From assembly GCA_021463145.1 (NCBI GenBank), contig JAJTWZ010000005.1:1-64000 (forward strand): a stretch of 64,000 nucleotides of DNA. Direction: 5' to 3'. Numbering within the stretch: the first letter of the stretch is position 1; the number at the start of each line of letters is the position of its first letter. The notes under the pieces were generated by a model, which ran no database searches, was not told the origin of the DNA, and saw nothing but the letters and a program-made list of their open reading frames with translations. The translations under genes and the position numbers were made by a program. This document shows positions 9,859 through 17,843 of the stretch, piece after piece. Source of the stretch: Blastocatellia bacterium. Lineage in GTDB: Bacteria; Acidobacteriota; Blastocatellia; UBA7656; JADIYM01.

Positions 9859-11739
9859 CTACCGGCCATTCAGCCACGCGCGCCTTCGTGCGTCCGCATC
9901 GGCCGTCGCATCGGCACGGCGCCGCAGCACGCATCGGACGGTGTACTGTGGCCCCGGGACCGTCAGGTTGACCAGCGCTCCGTCCCTGAGCACCCGGATC
10001 GAGACTGGCGACGACCGTCCCCGCCCGAACAGCTCGCGCACCGACTCAACCGTCGCGGCCGCATCGCCTATCCTGACGATCACATCGTCACGCCTCAGTC
10101 CGGCCGCCGCCGCGCTGCCGTCTTCCTCGATCGACCTCACCCTGAAGTGACCGTTCGATCCATCCAGCCGGATTCCCGCCTCGAACCCTTCGTACCGCCG
10201 CTGCAACTCGATCTCGATCCCGACCGCCGCAAACGCCGTTGCATAATCGAGCGGCTCCACACCCGAAACATACTTCTCGAACCACGGGCCGAAATCCGCC
10301 CCCGCCACCTCGTTGACTGCGGCGAGGAAATCGCCGCCCGTGTAGCCCTTTCCCTTGTAATAGTAGGTCGCGGCCGTCTCGCCAACGTAGAACCGCGACC
10401 ACATCAGCCTGAAGACGTCGTCGAGCGAACGGCTTCCCCCGGTCCGTCCGCGGATCTCGAGGTCGAGCAGCAGTCCGAGTATCGATCCCTTGTTGTAGTA
10501 GTCGAGCGCCATCCGGTTCGCGTTCGTCCGCTGCCGCGGATAAGTGCCGAAGTTGAGCCACGTATCGAAACTGGCCTGTTCCACGGACGTCTTCATGTGC
10601 GCCGGAGTGTTCTCGTATCTCGCAATTCCCTCAGCAATGGACTCGAAGAAGTCGTCGTCCGCCTCGACGCCCGCGCGCCGCAGAAAAAGATCGGCGTAGT
10701 AACTCGTGATTCCTTCAGCGATCCAGAGACTGGTCGTGTAGTTCTCTCGCGTGTAATCCCAGGGCCCAAGCTCGACCGGACGGATACGCTTCACGTTCCA
10801 GAGGTGAAAGAACTCGTGCGCCGTGACCCATAGCAGCCCCTCGTAGCCCTCCCCGGAGTCGAGGGGATGACCTCGGACAATGAGCGATGACGCCAGGTGC
10901 TCCATGCCGTCCGATCCGTCTTCGCCCGGCGAGAAATAGACGAAAAACGTGTAGCCGTCGAGATCCGGTGGCGGACCTAGTAATGCGTTCTCGGCCCGGA
11001 CGATGCTCTCGACATCGGCGACGTACCTGTCCGTCGAACTGGAGCGCGATCCGAACTGCTGCACGACAACGCGGTAGTCCACGCCGTCCACGTTGAAGGA
11101 ACGCGCTCGAAGGTTCGGAGCGGCCGCGGTAGGCGTGTCGATCAGCAGGTCGTAGTTCGCGAAGTCGAACGTGTGCTGGTCGCTCGACTTCGAGCGGGCG
11201 TTGAGCACTTTCCAGCCTTCGGGAGGCTCGATCGTCAGGCGAATCGGGTCCGGCTTGTGCCCAACGACCGACATATAGACGCTGGCGCCGTTCACGCACG
11301 CGTGGCGATCGTTCAACTGACTGAAGGTTCCGGACAGGTTGTTGGCGTAGACGCTGTATTTGAACACGACGTCGCCCGACGGCGATCCCTCGACCCTCCA
11401 AGTCTGTTTGTCAGTCTTCGTGACTCGGAGCGGCCGGCCCGCGCCATCGGCAGCGGCGACATCCTGCACGTTCCGCGCAAAGTCGTAGATGACGTAACGG
11501 CCTGGCGACCAGGCGGGCATCTGGAACTCGAGCGGCGCGGCGCCGAGTCCACGCGCGGTAATCGTGACGTGAAACAGGTGAGTGGAAGGCTCGGGCATCC
11601 TGAGCAAGTATCCGAGGGACGGGTCGCGGGCCAGCCTGCGGGCGGGTTCGACCGACTGGGCTACGGCTGAGCCCGAACCGGCGGGCGCGAGCACGAGGAG
11701 CGCAAGGATCAGGCAATTAGTGCGGACCACGCGGCGCAT
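9859..11739 (-). CDS. M61-family metallopeptidase with C-terminal PDZ domain
   Basis: A 626-residue secreted peptidase of the M61 (glycyl aminopeptidase) family. It has a signal peptide (LILALLVLAPAGSGSAVAQ), an N-terminal beta domain with PAWSPGRYVIYDF near residue 75, the zinc site HEFFHLWNVKRIRP near residue 306, then EGITSYYADL with the downstream glutamate, and a C-terminal PDZ-like region (FRVRSIEEDGSAAAAGLRRDD). It probably acts in the periplasm on peptides. No Shine-Dalgarno sequence is seen, but TAAACT ends six bases before the ATG. It is divergent from the DUF4139 gene. Confidence 0.92.
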   Translation of the reverse strand: MRRVVRTNCLILALLVLAPAGSGSAVAQSVEPARRLARDPSLGYLLRMPEPSTHLFHVTITARGLGAAPLEFQMPAWSPGRYVIYDFARNVQDVAAADGAGRPLRVTKTDKQTWRVEGSPSGDVVFKYSVYANNLSGTFSQLNDRHACVNGASVYMSVVGHKPDPIRLTIEPPEGWKVLNARSKSSDQHTFDFANYDLLIDTPTAAAPNLRARSFNVDGVDYRVVVQQFGSRSSSTDRYVADVESIVRAENALLGPPPDLDGYTFFVYFSPGEDGSDGMEHLASSLIVRGHPLDSGEGYEGLLWVTAHEFFHLWNVKRIRPVELGPWDYTRENYTTSLWIAEGITSYYADLFLRRAGVEADDDFFESIAEGIARYENTPAHMKTSVEQASFDTWLNFGTYPRQRTNANRMALDYYNKGSILGLLLDLEIRGRTGGSRSLDDVFRLMWSRFYVGETAATYYYKGKGYTGGDFLAAVNEVAGADFGPWFEKYVSGVEPLDYATAFAAVGIEIELQRRYEGFEAGIRLDGSNGHFRVRSIEEDGSAAAAGLRRDDVIVRIGDAAATVESVRELFGRGRSSPVSIRVLRDGALVNLTVPGPQYTVRCVLRRRADATADADARRRAWLNGR

Positions 11740-11745
11740 CGGTGC

Positions 11746-11751
11746 AGTTTA
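11746..11751 (-). promoter_or_regulatory. -10 box placing the M61 gene start site at its ATG
   Basis: TAAACT on the minus strand followed by six bases (GCACCG) and the ATG. There is no ribosome binding site between, consistent with a leaderless mRNA. Confidence 0.4.
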
Positions 11752-11883
11752 CTGCATTGGACACCCATGTTTCCGGTGAAGAACTCTGCAACTGGCGACG
11801 TCAAGTGTGGAATCCCGTGCGAGAATCGCGCATTCCCTGCGTTCGCTCATTCGAACCGGGGCGCAATCGACCCAGGAGGAACC

Positions 11884-13179
11884 ATGTCACGACGTCCCCT
11901 CATTGCCTTCGGGCTTTCGCTCTTTCTGTGTATTGCCGCCGCTTCTTCCACGCGCGCGGCCGCTGGCGACGATCTAGTGCACCTCACGGTGTACGACGCG
12001 GGAATCGCCGAATTTCTCGAAGTAAGAACCCTGGAGCTTCAGACCGGACTCAACACGATCGAGTGGCGCAGTCTGATGCCTAAAGCGCACCTTCGCACGC
12101 TTCGGGTGATGGCGGCCGACGCGGAAGTCGTGCGGCAGGACATCACCATGGATGGCGCAGAGGTGCGCGGTGAAAAGACCGCAGTCGTCCATCTGCAGAT
12201 AATGAACCGCGGAGCCGCCGGACCGCGAAAGGTGGTCGTCGACTACCTCGCGCCAAACGTCAGTTGGCAGAGCGACTGCGCTCTCGTACTCGACCCGGGA
12301 CCGAACGGAGCCCCCCCGGTTTCGGCGACGCTCGACATCTGGCTTTCGGTATTCAATTCGACGGGCCTCGACCTGCGAGCTGGATCGCTCGACCTGGTCG
12401 CTGGAGAGATCAATCTCGTGGATGGCGGCGGAGGCTTCGAATCACGCCGAGTCGCACAGTATCAGGTCAACGCGCAAAGCAACGCGTTCTACACGGGCGA
12501 CGACGAGGGCGAAGGCGACACTTCGACGACCGTGACCGGCCTTTCCGTATTCAATCGGCTTGCCCTCGGCAAGGGCATTGCGCTCAATGCCAACAACACC
12601 ATGAGCCGCTTCCCGCTCATGCAGCGAACGAAGATCGGCGTGGAGGAGCGCAAGGTATTCGAGAACGCATACAACGCCCAGACTTTCGGGCGGAACGGCT
12701 TTACGCTGCTGCCGCGCGGACTCGACGTTCGCCTCGTCTCGAAGAACACGACCGGGGTTCCCATTCCCGCCGGTGTCGTGACGGTCTATGCCAGGACTGG
12801 CGACCTGATGCAGATCGCCGGACAGGATCGGATCGGTCTGACCGCGGAACAGGCCGAGTTCACGGTCAGCCAGGGCCGGTCGGCCACCTTGTTCGGGTCG
12901 CGCCGGGTCGTCGAACGCAAGACGCTTGCCGACGAACTTTCGAGTGGTGGACGGCGTGAACGGCTCGTGACCAAGGTTGAGGTCGTACTGACGAACAGAG
13001 GAACACTTGAAGCCGATGCGTTCGTCAGAGAGGGAATCGAGCCATACGACGAAAACCGCTGGACGCTTCTCGCGCAGTCGCACGCGTCCGAAACGCTCGG
13101 CGCAAACACCATCCAGTTCAAGGTCAAGGTGCCCCCCGGGGGCAAGACGGTCGTCAGTTACACCGTAGAAACCAAGTAG
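11884..13179 (+). CDS. DUF4139-type secreted protein
   Basis: A 431-residue protein with a signal peptide (LIAFGLSLFLCIAAASSTRAAA). The N-terminal part (VYDAGIAEFLEVRTLELQTG) resembles the beta-rich start of DUF4139 proteins, and the segment VDYLAPNVSWQSDCALVLDP with the following LSVFNSTGLDLRAGSLDLVAG resembles the DUF4139 core. The ATG at 11884 has CAGGAGG at ideal spacing, so the longer upstream reading is rejected. The family is widespread, exported and of unknown function; mucoid-type and adhesion roles have been suggested for relatives but nothing here tests that. The next gene follows after 90 bases on the same strand. Confidence 0.8.
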   Translation: MSRRPLIAFGLSLFLCIAAASSTRAAAGDDLVHLTVYDAGIAEFLEVRTLELQTGLNTIEWRSLMPKAHLRTLRVMAADAEVVRQDITMDGAEVRGEKTAVVHLQIMNRGAAGPRKVVVDYLAPNVSWQSDCALVLDPGPNGAPPVSATLDIWLSVFNSTGLDLRAGSLDLVAGEINLVDGGGGFESRRVAQYQVNAQSNAFYTGDDEGEGDTSTTVTGLSVFNRLALGKGIALNANNTMSRFPLMQRTKIGVEERKVFENAYNAQTFGRNGFTLLPRGLDVRLVSKNTTGVPIPAGVVTVYARTGDLMQIAGQDRIGLTAEQAEFTVSQGRSATLFGSRRVVERKTLADELSSGGRRERLVTKVEVVLTNRGTLEADAFVREGIEPYDENRWTLLAQSHASETLGANTIQFKVKVPPGGKTVVSYTVETK

Positions 13180-13269
13180 TCGATTTGTCTGGCGCCTGAG
13201 CGCGATTCGGGAGAGACTGCGGCCTCCCCCGCCGCGCTTCGGCGCCACGTCGATTCTGGAGGTTGATGA

Positions 13270-13737
13270 ATGTTCGCCAATGTCCTGCGTCTGGTCGCAT
13301 TCCCACTCGTTCTGCTGCTCATCTGGACGATTGCCAGGTTCCTGCTCGGTGTTTCAGGCGTGCCCTATGCCCCACGCGGCAATGCGATGTTCTCGATTGC
13401 CTCGGTGGTCATTATTTCGGGCCTGTACTACGGGGCCCTCTCGAAGAAGATTGCCGGTCTTGGGTGGGGCGGAACGGCTCTGACCGGATACGTCATCGGG
13501 CTCGCCGCGCAGATCCTGGTCTTCACCGCTACCGTCTTGACGTACGCTTCCGGCAACGAAGGAACGTCCTATTTCACGCATTGGGACGCGCTCAACGTAA
13601 CGGAGGGAACGGTAATGCCGATGGCCGATGCTCTTAAATCCAGGGCATTTGGCCTTGCCATTGGCCCGATCTTTCCATTGCTGGCAGCTTTGATTGGAAG
13701 GCTTCTGTCGCCGCTGGTCCCTGCGCCGAAGGCATAG
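13270..13737 (+). CDS. Small integral membrane protein, unknown
   Basis: A 155-residue protein with about four hydrophobic segments: residues 5-27 (LVAFPLVLLLIWTIARFLLG), 38-58, 70-92 (LTGYVIGLAAQILVFTATVL) and 128-145. It starts at an ATG with GGAGG close upstream. No family is recognised. It follows the DUF4139 gene and could share its transcript, which would make it an inner-membrane partner of an exported protein; this is only positional inference. Confidence 0.7.
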   Translation: MFANVLRLVAFPLVLLLIWTIARFLLGVSGVPYAPRGNAMFSIASVVIISGLYYGALSKKIAGLGWGGTALTGYVIGLAAQILVFTATVLTYASGNEGTSYFTHWDALNVTEGTVMPMADALKSRAFGLAIGPIFPLLAALIGRLLSPLVPAPKA

Positions 13738-13754
13738 ACGGGTGTAAGCGCCAG

Positions 13755-13879
13755 TAGCGAAGGCGACCGCCCACCCGCTCGCCGTCGCTCGCGGTACTGA
13801 TCCGGACGTGGCAATTGGCACTGATCCCACCGTGGCGCCGGGCACGGCTCCAGTCGTGACGTGCGCCGCCCGCAGGGGC
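13755..13879 (+). repeat. Dispersed repeat family A, tail module
   Basis: Matches the distal part of the copy at 3400-3655: CCGTCGCTCGCGGTACTGATCC, GGACGTGGC, GCACTGATCCCACCGTGGCG, CCGGGCACGGCT and GTGACGTGCGCCGCCCGC recur with only a few changes. Non-coding; directly adjacent to the longer copy that follows. Confidence 0.8.
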
Positions 13880-14200
13880 CACGCTCGATCCGGGCGTTGT
13901 CCCGCACGCATCAGCCGATCCGCATGCGGTGGACGAGCGCGACGCCGCGATCACTACCGCGCGCGACGGCGGGCGGGCCGGCCGTGCGACGCGGCGCGAC
14001 GTGCCGGTGATCGGGAGTCGGGCGCATCGCCCGAGCCCCGCCACTCGCCGTCGCTCGCGATGCCGACCGACATTGTGCCGGGACGGCCCGATCCGACCGC
14101 CCACCCGCTCGCTGTCGCTCGCGGTAGTGCTTCGTATCGCGGCAGGACGAGCGGATCCGGCCGCCCACCCGCTCGCTATCGCTCGCGGTACTGATCCTTC
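13880..14200 (+). repeat. Dispersed repeat family A, long copy overlapping a gene end
   Basis: Its first part (13880-14035) is the inverted counterpart of 1-152; its later part matches 3420-3600. It contains two tandem versions of the segment ending CCCACCCGCTCGCTxTCGCTCGCGGTA, around 14098-14125 and 14164-14190. The last one overlaps the 3' end of the TPR gene on the minus strand and supplies its stop codon. Confidence 0.8.
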
Positions 14201-14826
14201 GATCCGATGTCGGCGAGTCCGCGGCGGGCGAGCGCATTCTGCGGGTCCAGAGCAAGCGCACGCTCGAATGCGGCCCGCGCCTTCTCGACGTCCGGCGGAG
14301 TCCGCATCGCCCAGGTCGAGCCAAGCGCCGCAAGAACGCCCGCGCTGTTCGGCGCAACTTCGAGCGAGCGCTCGTATGCGGAACGCGCCGCGTCGAGCCG
14401 CTTCGCGGAATTGGCTTCCGGCCCGTCGCCGAGTGCAATCGCGAAATTCGCGTCGCCGAGCCCGACCAGCGCTTCTGCGTTCCGGGGCTGGAGGGCCACC
14501 GCGCGTTCGTAGTACCGCACTGCATCGGCAGGCCGCTGCGAAATCCGCAACAGGGCCTCGCCCATCTTGAACTGCGACTCGAAGTCCCTGGGCCGCGCGT
14601 CGACCGCAGCCATGGCCCGGCGGAGATCCTCCTCGCTCAACTGCTCGGCCGCCCCTCCAGCGGGTGCCGACGGCGAAGTAGCCGGCGCGGACTCGGCCGG
14701 CGCTGCCGGCGCCTTCGGGCCCGGTGGCGGGGACGCTGAGTTTGCCACGCCAAATCCAATGGCGGCGCCGATGGCGAAACCGATGGAGATTCGAAGTAAC
14801 GCAGGTCCGTAAGAGCTGTCGGCCAT
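14176..14826 (-). CDS. Membrane-anchored TPR protein
   Basis: A 216-residue protein with an N-terminal hydrophobic segment (LLRISIGFAIGAAIGFGVA), a Pro/Ala-rich linker (residues 33-60) and three to four tetratricopeptide repeats, for example DAVRYYERAVALQPRNAEAL and KARAAFERALALDPQNALA. It is probably inner-membrane anchored with a periplasmic TPR domain that mediates protein contacts, reminiscent of CcmI/NrfG-like assembly factors. The last codons (SKDQYRER) and the stop come from repeat family A: in this copy the motif reads GATAGC where others read GACAGC, creating TAG. The original C-terminus may have been replaced. The start has only a weak GGAGA upstream. Confidence 0.8.
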   Translation of the reverse strand: MADSSYGPALLRISIGFAIGAAIGFGVANSASPPPGPKAPAAPAESAPATSPSAPAGGAAEQLSEEDLRRAMAAVDARPRDFESQFKMGEALLRISQRPADAVRYYERAVALQPRNAEALVGLGDANFAIALGDGPEANSAKRLDAARSAYERSLEVAPNSAGVLAALGSTWAMRTPPDVEKARAAFERALALDPQNALARRGLADIGSKDQYRER

Positions 14827-14882
14827 CGGTGGCGCGGTCTCCGGTGGGGGAATTCGATGGATTCGAGGGTCGTTGACGGGGA

Positions 14883-15303
14883 GCGGGTCTGTAAGCCGAA
14901 TTCTGTCTCCGCCCCGAAGAGCGGGCGACGGTCATTCATCTAGGCCGGGGATTGCTCCACCGGCTCGAGCGACCTACCCGGAGGTCGTGTCCTCGCCCCG
15001 AAGGGTCCGGCACTTGGACGGGCCGTCCTGTTGACGCCTCCCTATTTGGTCTTGCACCGCGAGGAGTTTACCTAGCCGCCGAGTGTCGCCACCGGCGCTG
15101 GTGGGCTCTTACCCCACCGTTTCACGCATCACCTGTTCCCTCTTTCGAGAGCCATCGGCTGCCCTGTTCTCTGTTGCACTTGTCGTCGGGTTGCCCCGCC
15201 TGGCCGTTAACCAGCCCGCTGCCCTTTGGTGTTCGGACTTTCCTCCCGCTTCCGGAGCCTTGGCCCCATCCGCCGGCGACCGTCCAACCCACTCCCTGTC
15301 AAC
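14883..15303 (-). ncRNA. rnpB: RNase P RNA (bacterial type A)
   Basis: Reading the minus strand, the conserved blocks appear in the right order: GGAGGAAAGTCCGAACACC near the 5' end, GGCAACCCGACG, GTGCAACAGAGA, GGTAAACTCC, GTGCAAGACCAAATAG, AGATGAATGAC and the 3' block ACAGAATTCGGCTTACAG. Length of about 420 nt fits a type A RNA, the catalytic subunit that matures tRNA 5' ends. Ends are estimated from the P1 pairing and the promoter. Open frames on either strand here are shadows of the RNA. Confidence 0.95.
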
Positions 15304-15309
15304 CGGACG

Positions 15310-15315
15310 ACTATA
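15310..15315 (-). promoter_or_regulatory. -10 box of rnpB
   Basis: TATAGT on the minus strand lies about seven bases upstream of the estimated 5' end of the RNase P RNA. The -35 region is weak. Confidence 0.55.
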
Positions 15316-15360
15316 GCAGAAGGGACGACCGATGCGCGCCAGAAGCCGCAGTAGCCGTGC

Positions 15361-15675
15361 CTATCCCGAAAAAACCTCGACGAACGTCTTCATCATGTAT
15401 GGATTGTTCGACTTGATCCTGCCGCTCAGGAAGTCTCCGACCCCAGGGTAGTGATGTCCGTTGTAGATCTTCAGGAACAACTCCTCGGACGTCTTCACGA
15501 AACAGTCGGCATCGTCGATCGTCTTCCCTCGCTCGACCGAACAGGATCCGGCATCGACGACGACGGTCCATTTGTGATCGTCGATCGAGAAGTAGAACGA
15601 GCGCTTCTCAGTGACGACGCCTGGCTTGAACGACGACTGGAGGTTCGTGAAGATCTCTTCGACTGAATCCGGCAT
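15361..15675 (-). CDS. SCP2 sterol-binding domain protein
   Basis: A 104-residue single-domain protein resembling the SCP2 sterol-transfer fold: MPDSVEEIFTNLQSSFKP at the start, a beta strand with FYFSIDDHKWTVVV, DDADCFVKTSEELFLKI and the C-terminal GDFLSGRIKSNN..MMKTFVEVF. Such proteins bind lipids or other hydrophobic molecules. The ATG at 15675 has GGAGG six bases upstream; the longer reading is not supported. It is transcribed divergently from the redox locus. Confidence 0.85.
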   Translation of the reverse strand: MPDSVEEIFTNLQSSFKPGVVTEKRSFYFSIDDHKWTVVVDAGSCSVERGKTIDDADCFVKTSEELFLKIYNGHHYPGVGDFLSGRIKSNNPYMMKTFVEVFSG

Positions 15676-15800
15676 GATCGGCCTCCGCGGTGTGGGGGAA
15701 GTGCTGCTGAACTGCCGAGCGTTTATAGCGCGCGAGTGGCAGGAGAACAAGCAGGCTCCCGGTTCGCGCAATCGGCCTTCCCTGCCCGTTTTCAGCTTGC

Positions 15801-15828
15801 TTGACTCCACGACGTGCGGTGCTATTCT
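15801..15828 (+). promoter_or_regulatory. Promoter of the multiheme cytochrome locus
   Basis: TTGACT and TATTCT with a 16-base spacer on the plus strand, about 135 bases upstream of the DUF336 gene. Both boxes match five of six consensus positions, one of the best promoter matches in the window. Confidence 0.6.
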
Positions 15829-15962
15829 AGGCGCCGGTTTCGTAACTGCCGTCGATCGACCGTATCCCCACGGCTCGCGGCAGCTTCTTCACGGTTCCAG
15901 TTCCGGGCCGCTCACCGCACGCTTCTTGATCGGGCCTGCCAGCCCGCTACAGTGAGGTCGCC

Positions 15963-17831
15963 ATGATTGTCAGACGTCCCCGTCTCCGCGCCGGCTCCGT
16001 GTCCGTACGAACAATGCTGGCTATCGGCGCTGCTTTTTCCATCTGCATCGGCCTGGTTCCGGCAATGGCGCAGAATGGAGGGGCGAAACCGGTCGCTCAC
16101 GACCGATCCGTGCGGATCATCCAGGGGCACCCGAAGGTCGTCAAGCTCAAGGGCAAGGCCTCGTCTGGCGGTCAGAAAGACATGACCTTCGAGGTCACCG
16201 TCTTTCCGCAGCACGGCACACTGACGGCGGTCGACAGCGACAGGGGCCGGGTCACCTACACTCCGGATGCGGATTTCAGCGGCGAGGACCGGTTCAGCTT
16301 TACGGTCAACGACGGCGTCGCGACCAGCGATCCGGGAGTCGTGATCCTCACCGTCTACAAGCGCGGCGAAGCGCCGACTGGCCCGATGCTTACGGCGGAC
16401 GAAGTCCGGACTATCGTGCAGAACGCGGCGATTCGCCTGGCCGACTCGAGCGCCGTCATCGCGATCGTCGATCGCGCGGGCCGGCCTCTGGCGGTATACA
16501 AACGGACCGGCGCCAACAAGAATGACGTCGAACGCGCGCTCGCGCTTGCCCGGACCGGCGGGTTCTTCAGCAACGACGCCGCGCCGCTCTCGTCGCGCAC
16601 CGTCCGTACGCTTGGCGGCGTCCACTTTCCCCCGGGGATCCGCGACACCGGACCGTCGGACCTTTACGGTATCGAACTCACAAACCGGGGCTGCGATTTC
16701 AACGTCACCTACAATCCTGGCAAGGAATACCCCGTCTACACGAATCTCGACGGCACGGGCCCGGGTCTCGGAATCGGCACCGGAAAGCCCGACTTCTTCG
16801 ACAACGAGGGAAGACTCGTGGATCCGGGTGGCTTCCCGATATACAAGAACGGCCGCGTTGCAGGCGGAATCGGCGTCACGGTGGCTCCTCCCGGCAATTT
16901 CGGAACGCAGGGCGTCAACCCGCAGGTGACCGCAGCGGAATTCGCATCGTTCCAGGCGTCGCTCTCGCTGGGCGGACCGCGACTGCCGCTTCCTCCCCCG
17001 GGGCGCGTAATACTTGGCGGCATCGAGTTACCGTTCTCTCCCTTCCTCGATGCATTCGAAAAGGGCGAGCAGATTCCCACGCCCGCCGGTGCCGGTGCCG
17101 GTTCGGGAACGTTCGATCCCAACCGTTTCGTTTTCGGCCCGGTCGCGGGAGGCTTCGCTGCCGACGGGTGGCTCGTCGGGCCGCTCTCGGGTTCACGCCT
17201 TTCGGCGCAGCAGGTCAACCAGATCGTGATGAACGCCTTCAACGAGGCAAAGCGGACGCGAGCGGCGATCCGGTTGCCGCTCGGGTCGCCTACGTCGATG
17301 GTCATTGCGGTCGGAGACCTTGACGGCACAATTCTCGGCGTGTTCCGGATGCAGGACTCGACGATCTTCTCGATCGACGTGGCGATTACCAAAGCCCGCA
17401 ACGTGGTCTGGTTCAGCACGGAAGGCTCGCGCGACCTTCCCGGCGTGCCCCACGGAACCGCGATCACGAACCTCACCCTCTACTACGCCGGACAGCCGTT
17501 CTTCCCGATCGGCATCAACAACAGCGATCCGGGGCCGTTCTACGATCTCTTCCTCCAGGACGCGGCAAATCCGTGCTCTCAGGGTAGCCAGCCGGCCAAT
17601 CCGAATCAGAGCGGCATCGTATGGTTCCCGGGCTCCGCGCCCCTTTACACCGGAGGTCAGATAGTCGGAGGACTGGGCGTGTCGGGCGACGGCGTGACGC
17701 AAGACGACGTCGTAACGTTCGCCGGCACGCAGGGCTACGAGGCACCGCCCGAAATAAGGGCCGACCAGGTGATCATCCGGGGCATCCGCCTTCCGTACCT
17801 CAAGTTCAATCGGAACCCGAACGTACCGTAG
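15963..17831 (+). CDS. Exported GlcG/HbpS-like (DUF336) double-domain protein
   Basis: A 622-residue exported protein with a signal peptide ending near AMAQ (residue ~37). Residues ~45-130 form an Ig/cadherin-like module (FPQHGTLTAVDSDRGRVTYTPDADFSGEDRFSFTVNDG). Two GlcG/HbpS-like modules follow, at about 140-320 (starting LTADEVRTIVQNAAIRLAD, with GGIGVTV) and 415-610 (starting LSAQQVNQIVMNAF, with GGLGVSGDGVTQDD). HbpS and GlcG relatives bind heme or small molecules; whether this one does is inference from the fold and from its position as first gene of a cytochrome cluster. GTGAGG precedes the ATG, and the next gene begins 12 bases after the stop. Confidence 0.8.
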   Translation: MIVRRPRLRAGSVSVRTMLAIGAAFSICIGLVPAMAQNGGAKPVAHDRSVRIIQGHPKVVKLKGKASSGGQKDMTFEVTVFPQHGTLTAVDSDRGRVTYTPDADFSGEDRFSFTVNDGVATSDPGVVILTVYKRGEAPTGPMLTADEVRTIVQNAAIRLADSSAVIAIVDRAGRPLAVYKRTGANKNDVERALALARTGGFFSNDAAPLSSRTVRTLGGVHFPPGIRDTGPSDLYGIELTNRGCDFNVTYNPGKEYPVYTNLDGTGPGLGIGTGKPDFFDNEGRLVDPGGFPIYKNGRVAGGIGVTVAPPGNFGTQGVNPQVTAAEFASFQASLSLGGPRLPLPPPGRVILGGIELPFSPFLDAFEKGEQIPTPAGAGAGSGTFDPNRFVFGPVAGGFAADGWLVGPLSGSRLSAQQVNQIVMNAFNEAKRTRAAIRLPLGSPTSMVIAVGDLDGTILGVFRMQDSTIFSIDVAITKARNVVWFSTEGSRDLPGVPHGTAITNLTLYYAGQPFFPIGINNSDPGPFYDLFLQDAANPCSQGSQPANPNQSGIVWFPGSAPLYTGGQIVGGLGVSGDGVTQDDVVTFAGTQGYEAPPEIRADQVIIRGIRLPYLKFNRNPNVP

Positions 17832-17843
17832 GACCGAACCCCC

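Noticed and set aside
14952-15416. Open frames of 77-154 residues over the RNase P RNA
   Set aside because: The region matches conserved rnpB blocks in order on the minus strand; the frames are incidental.
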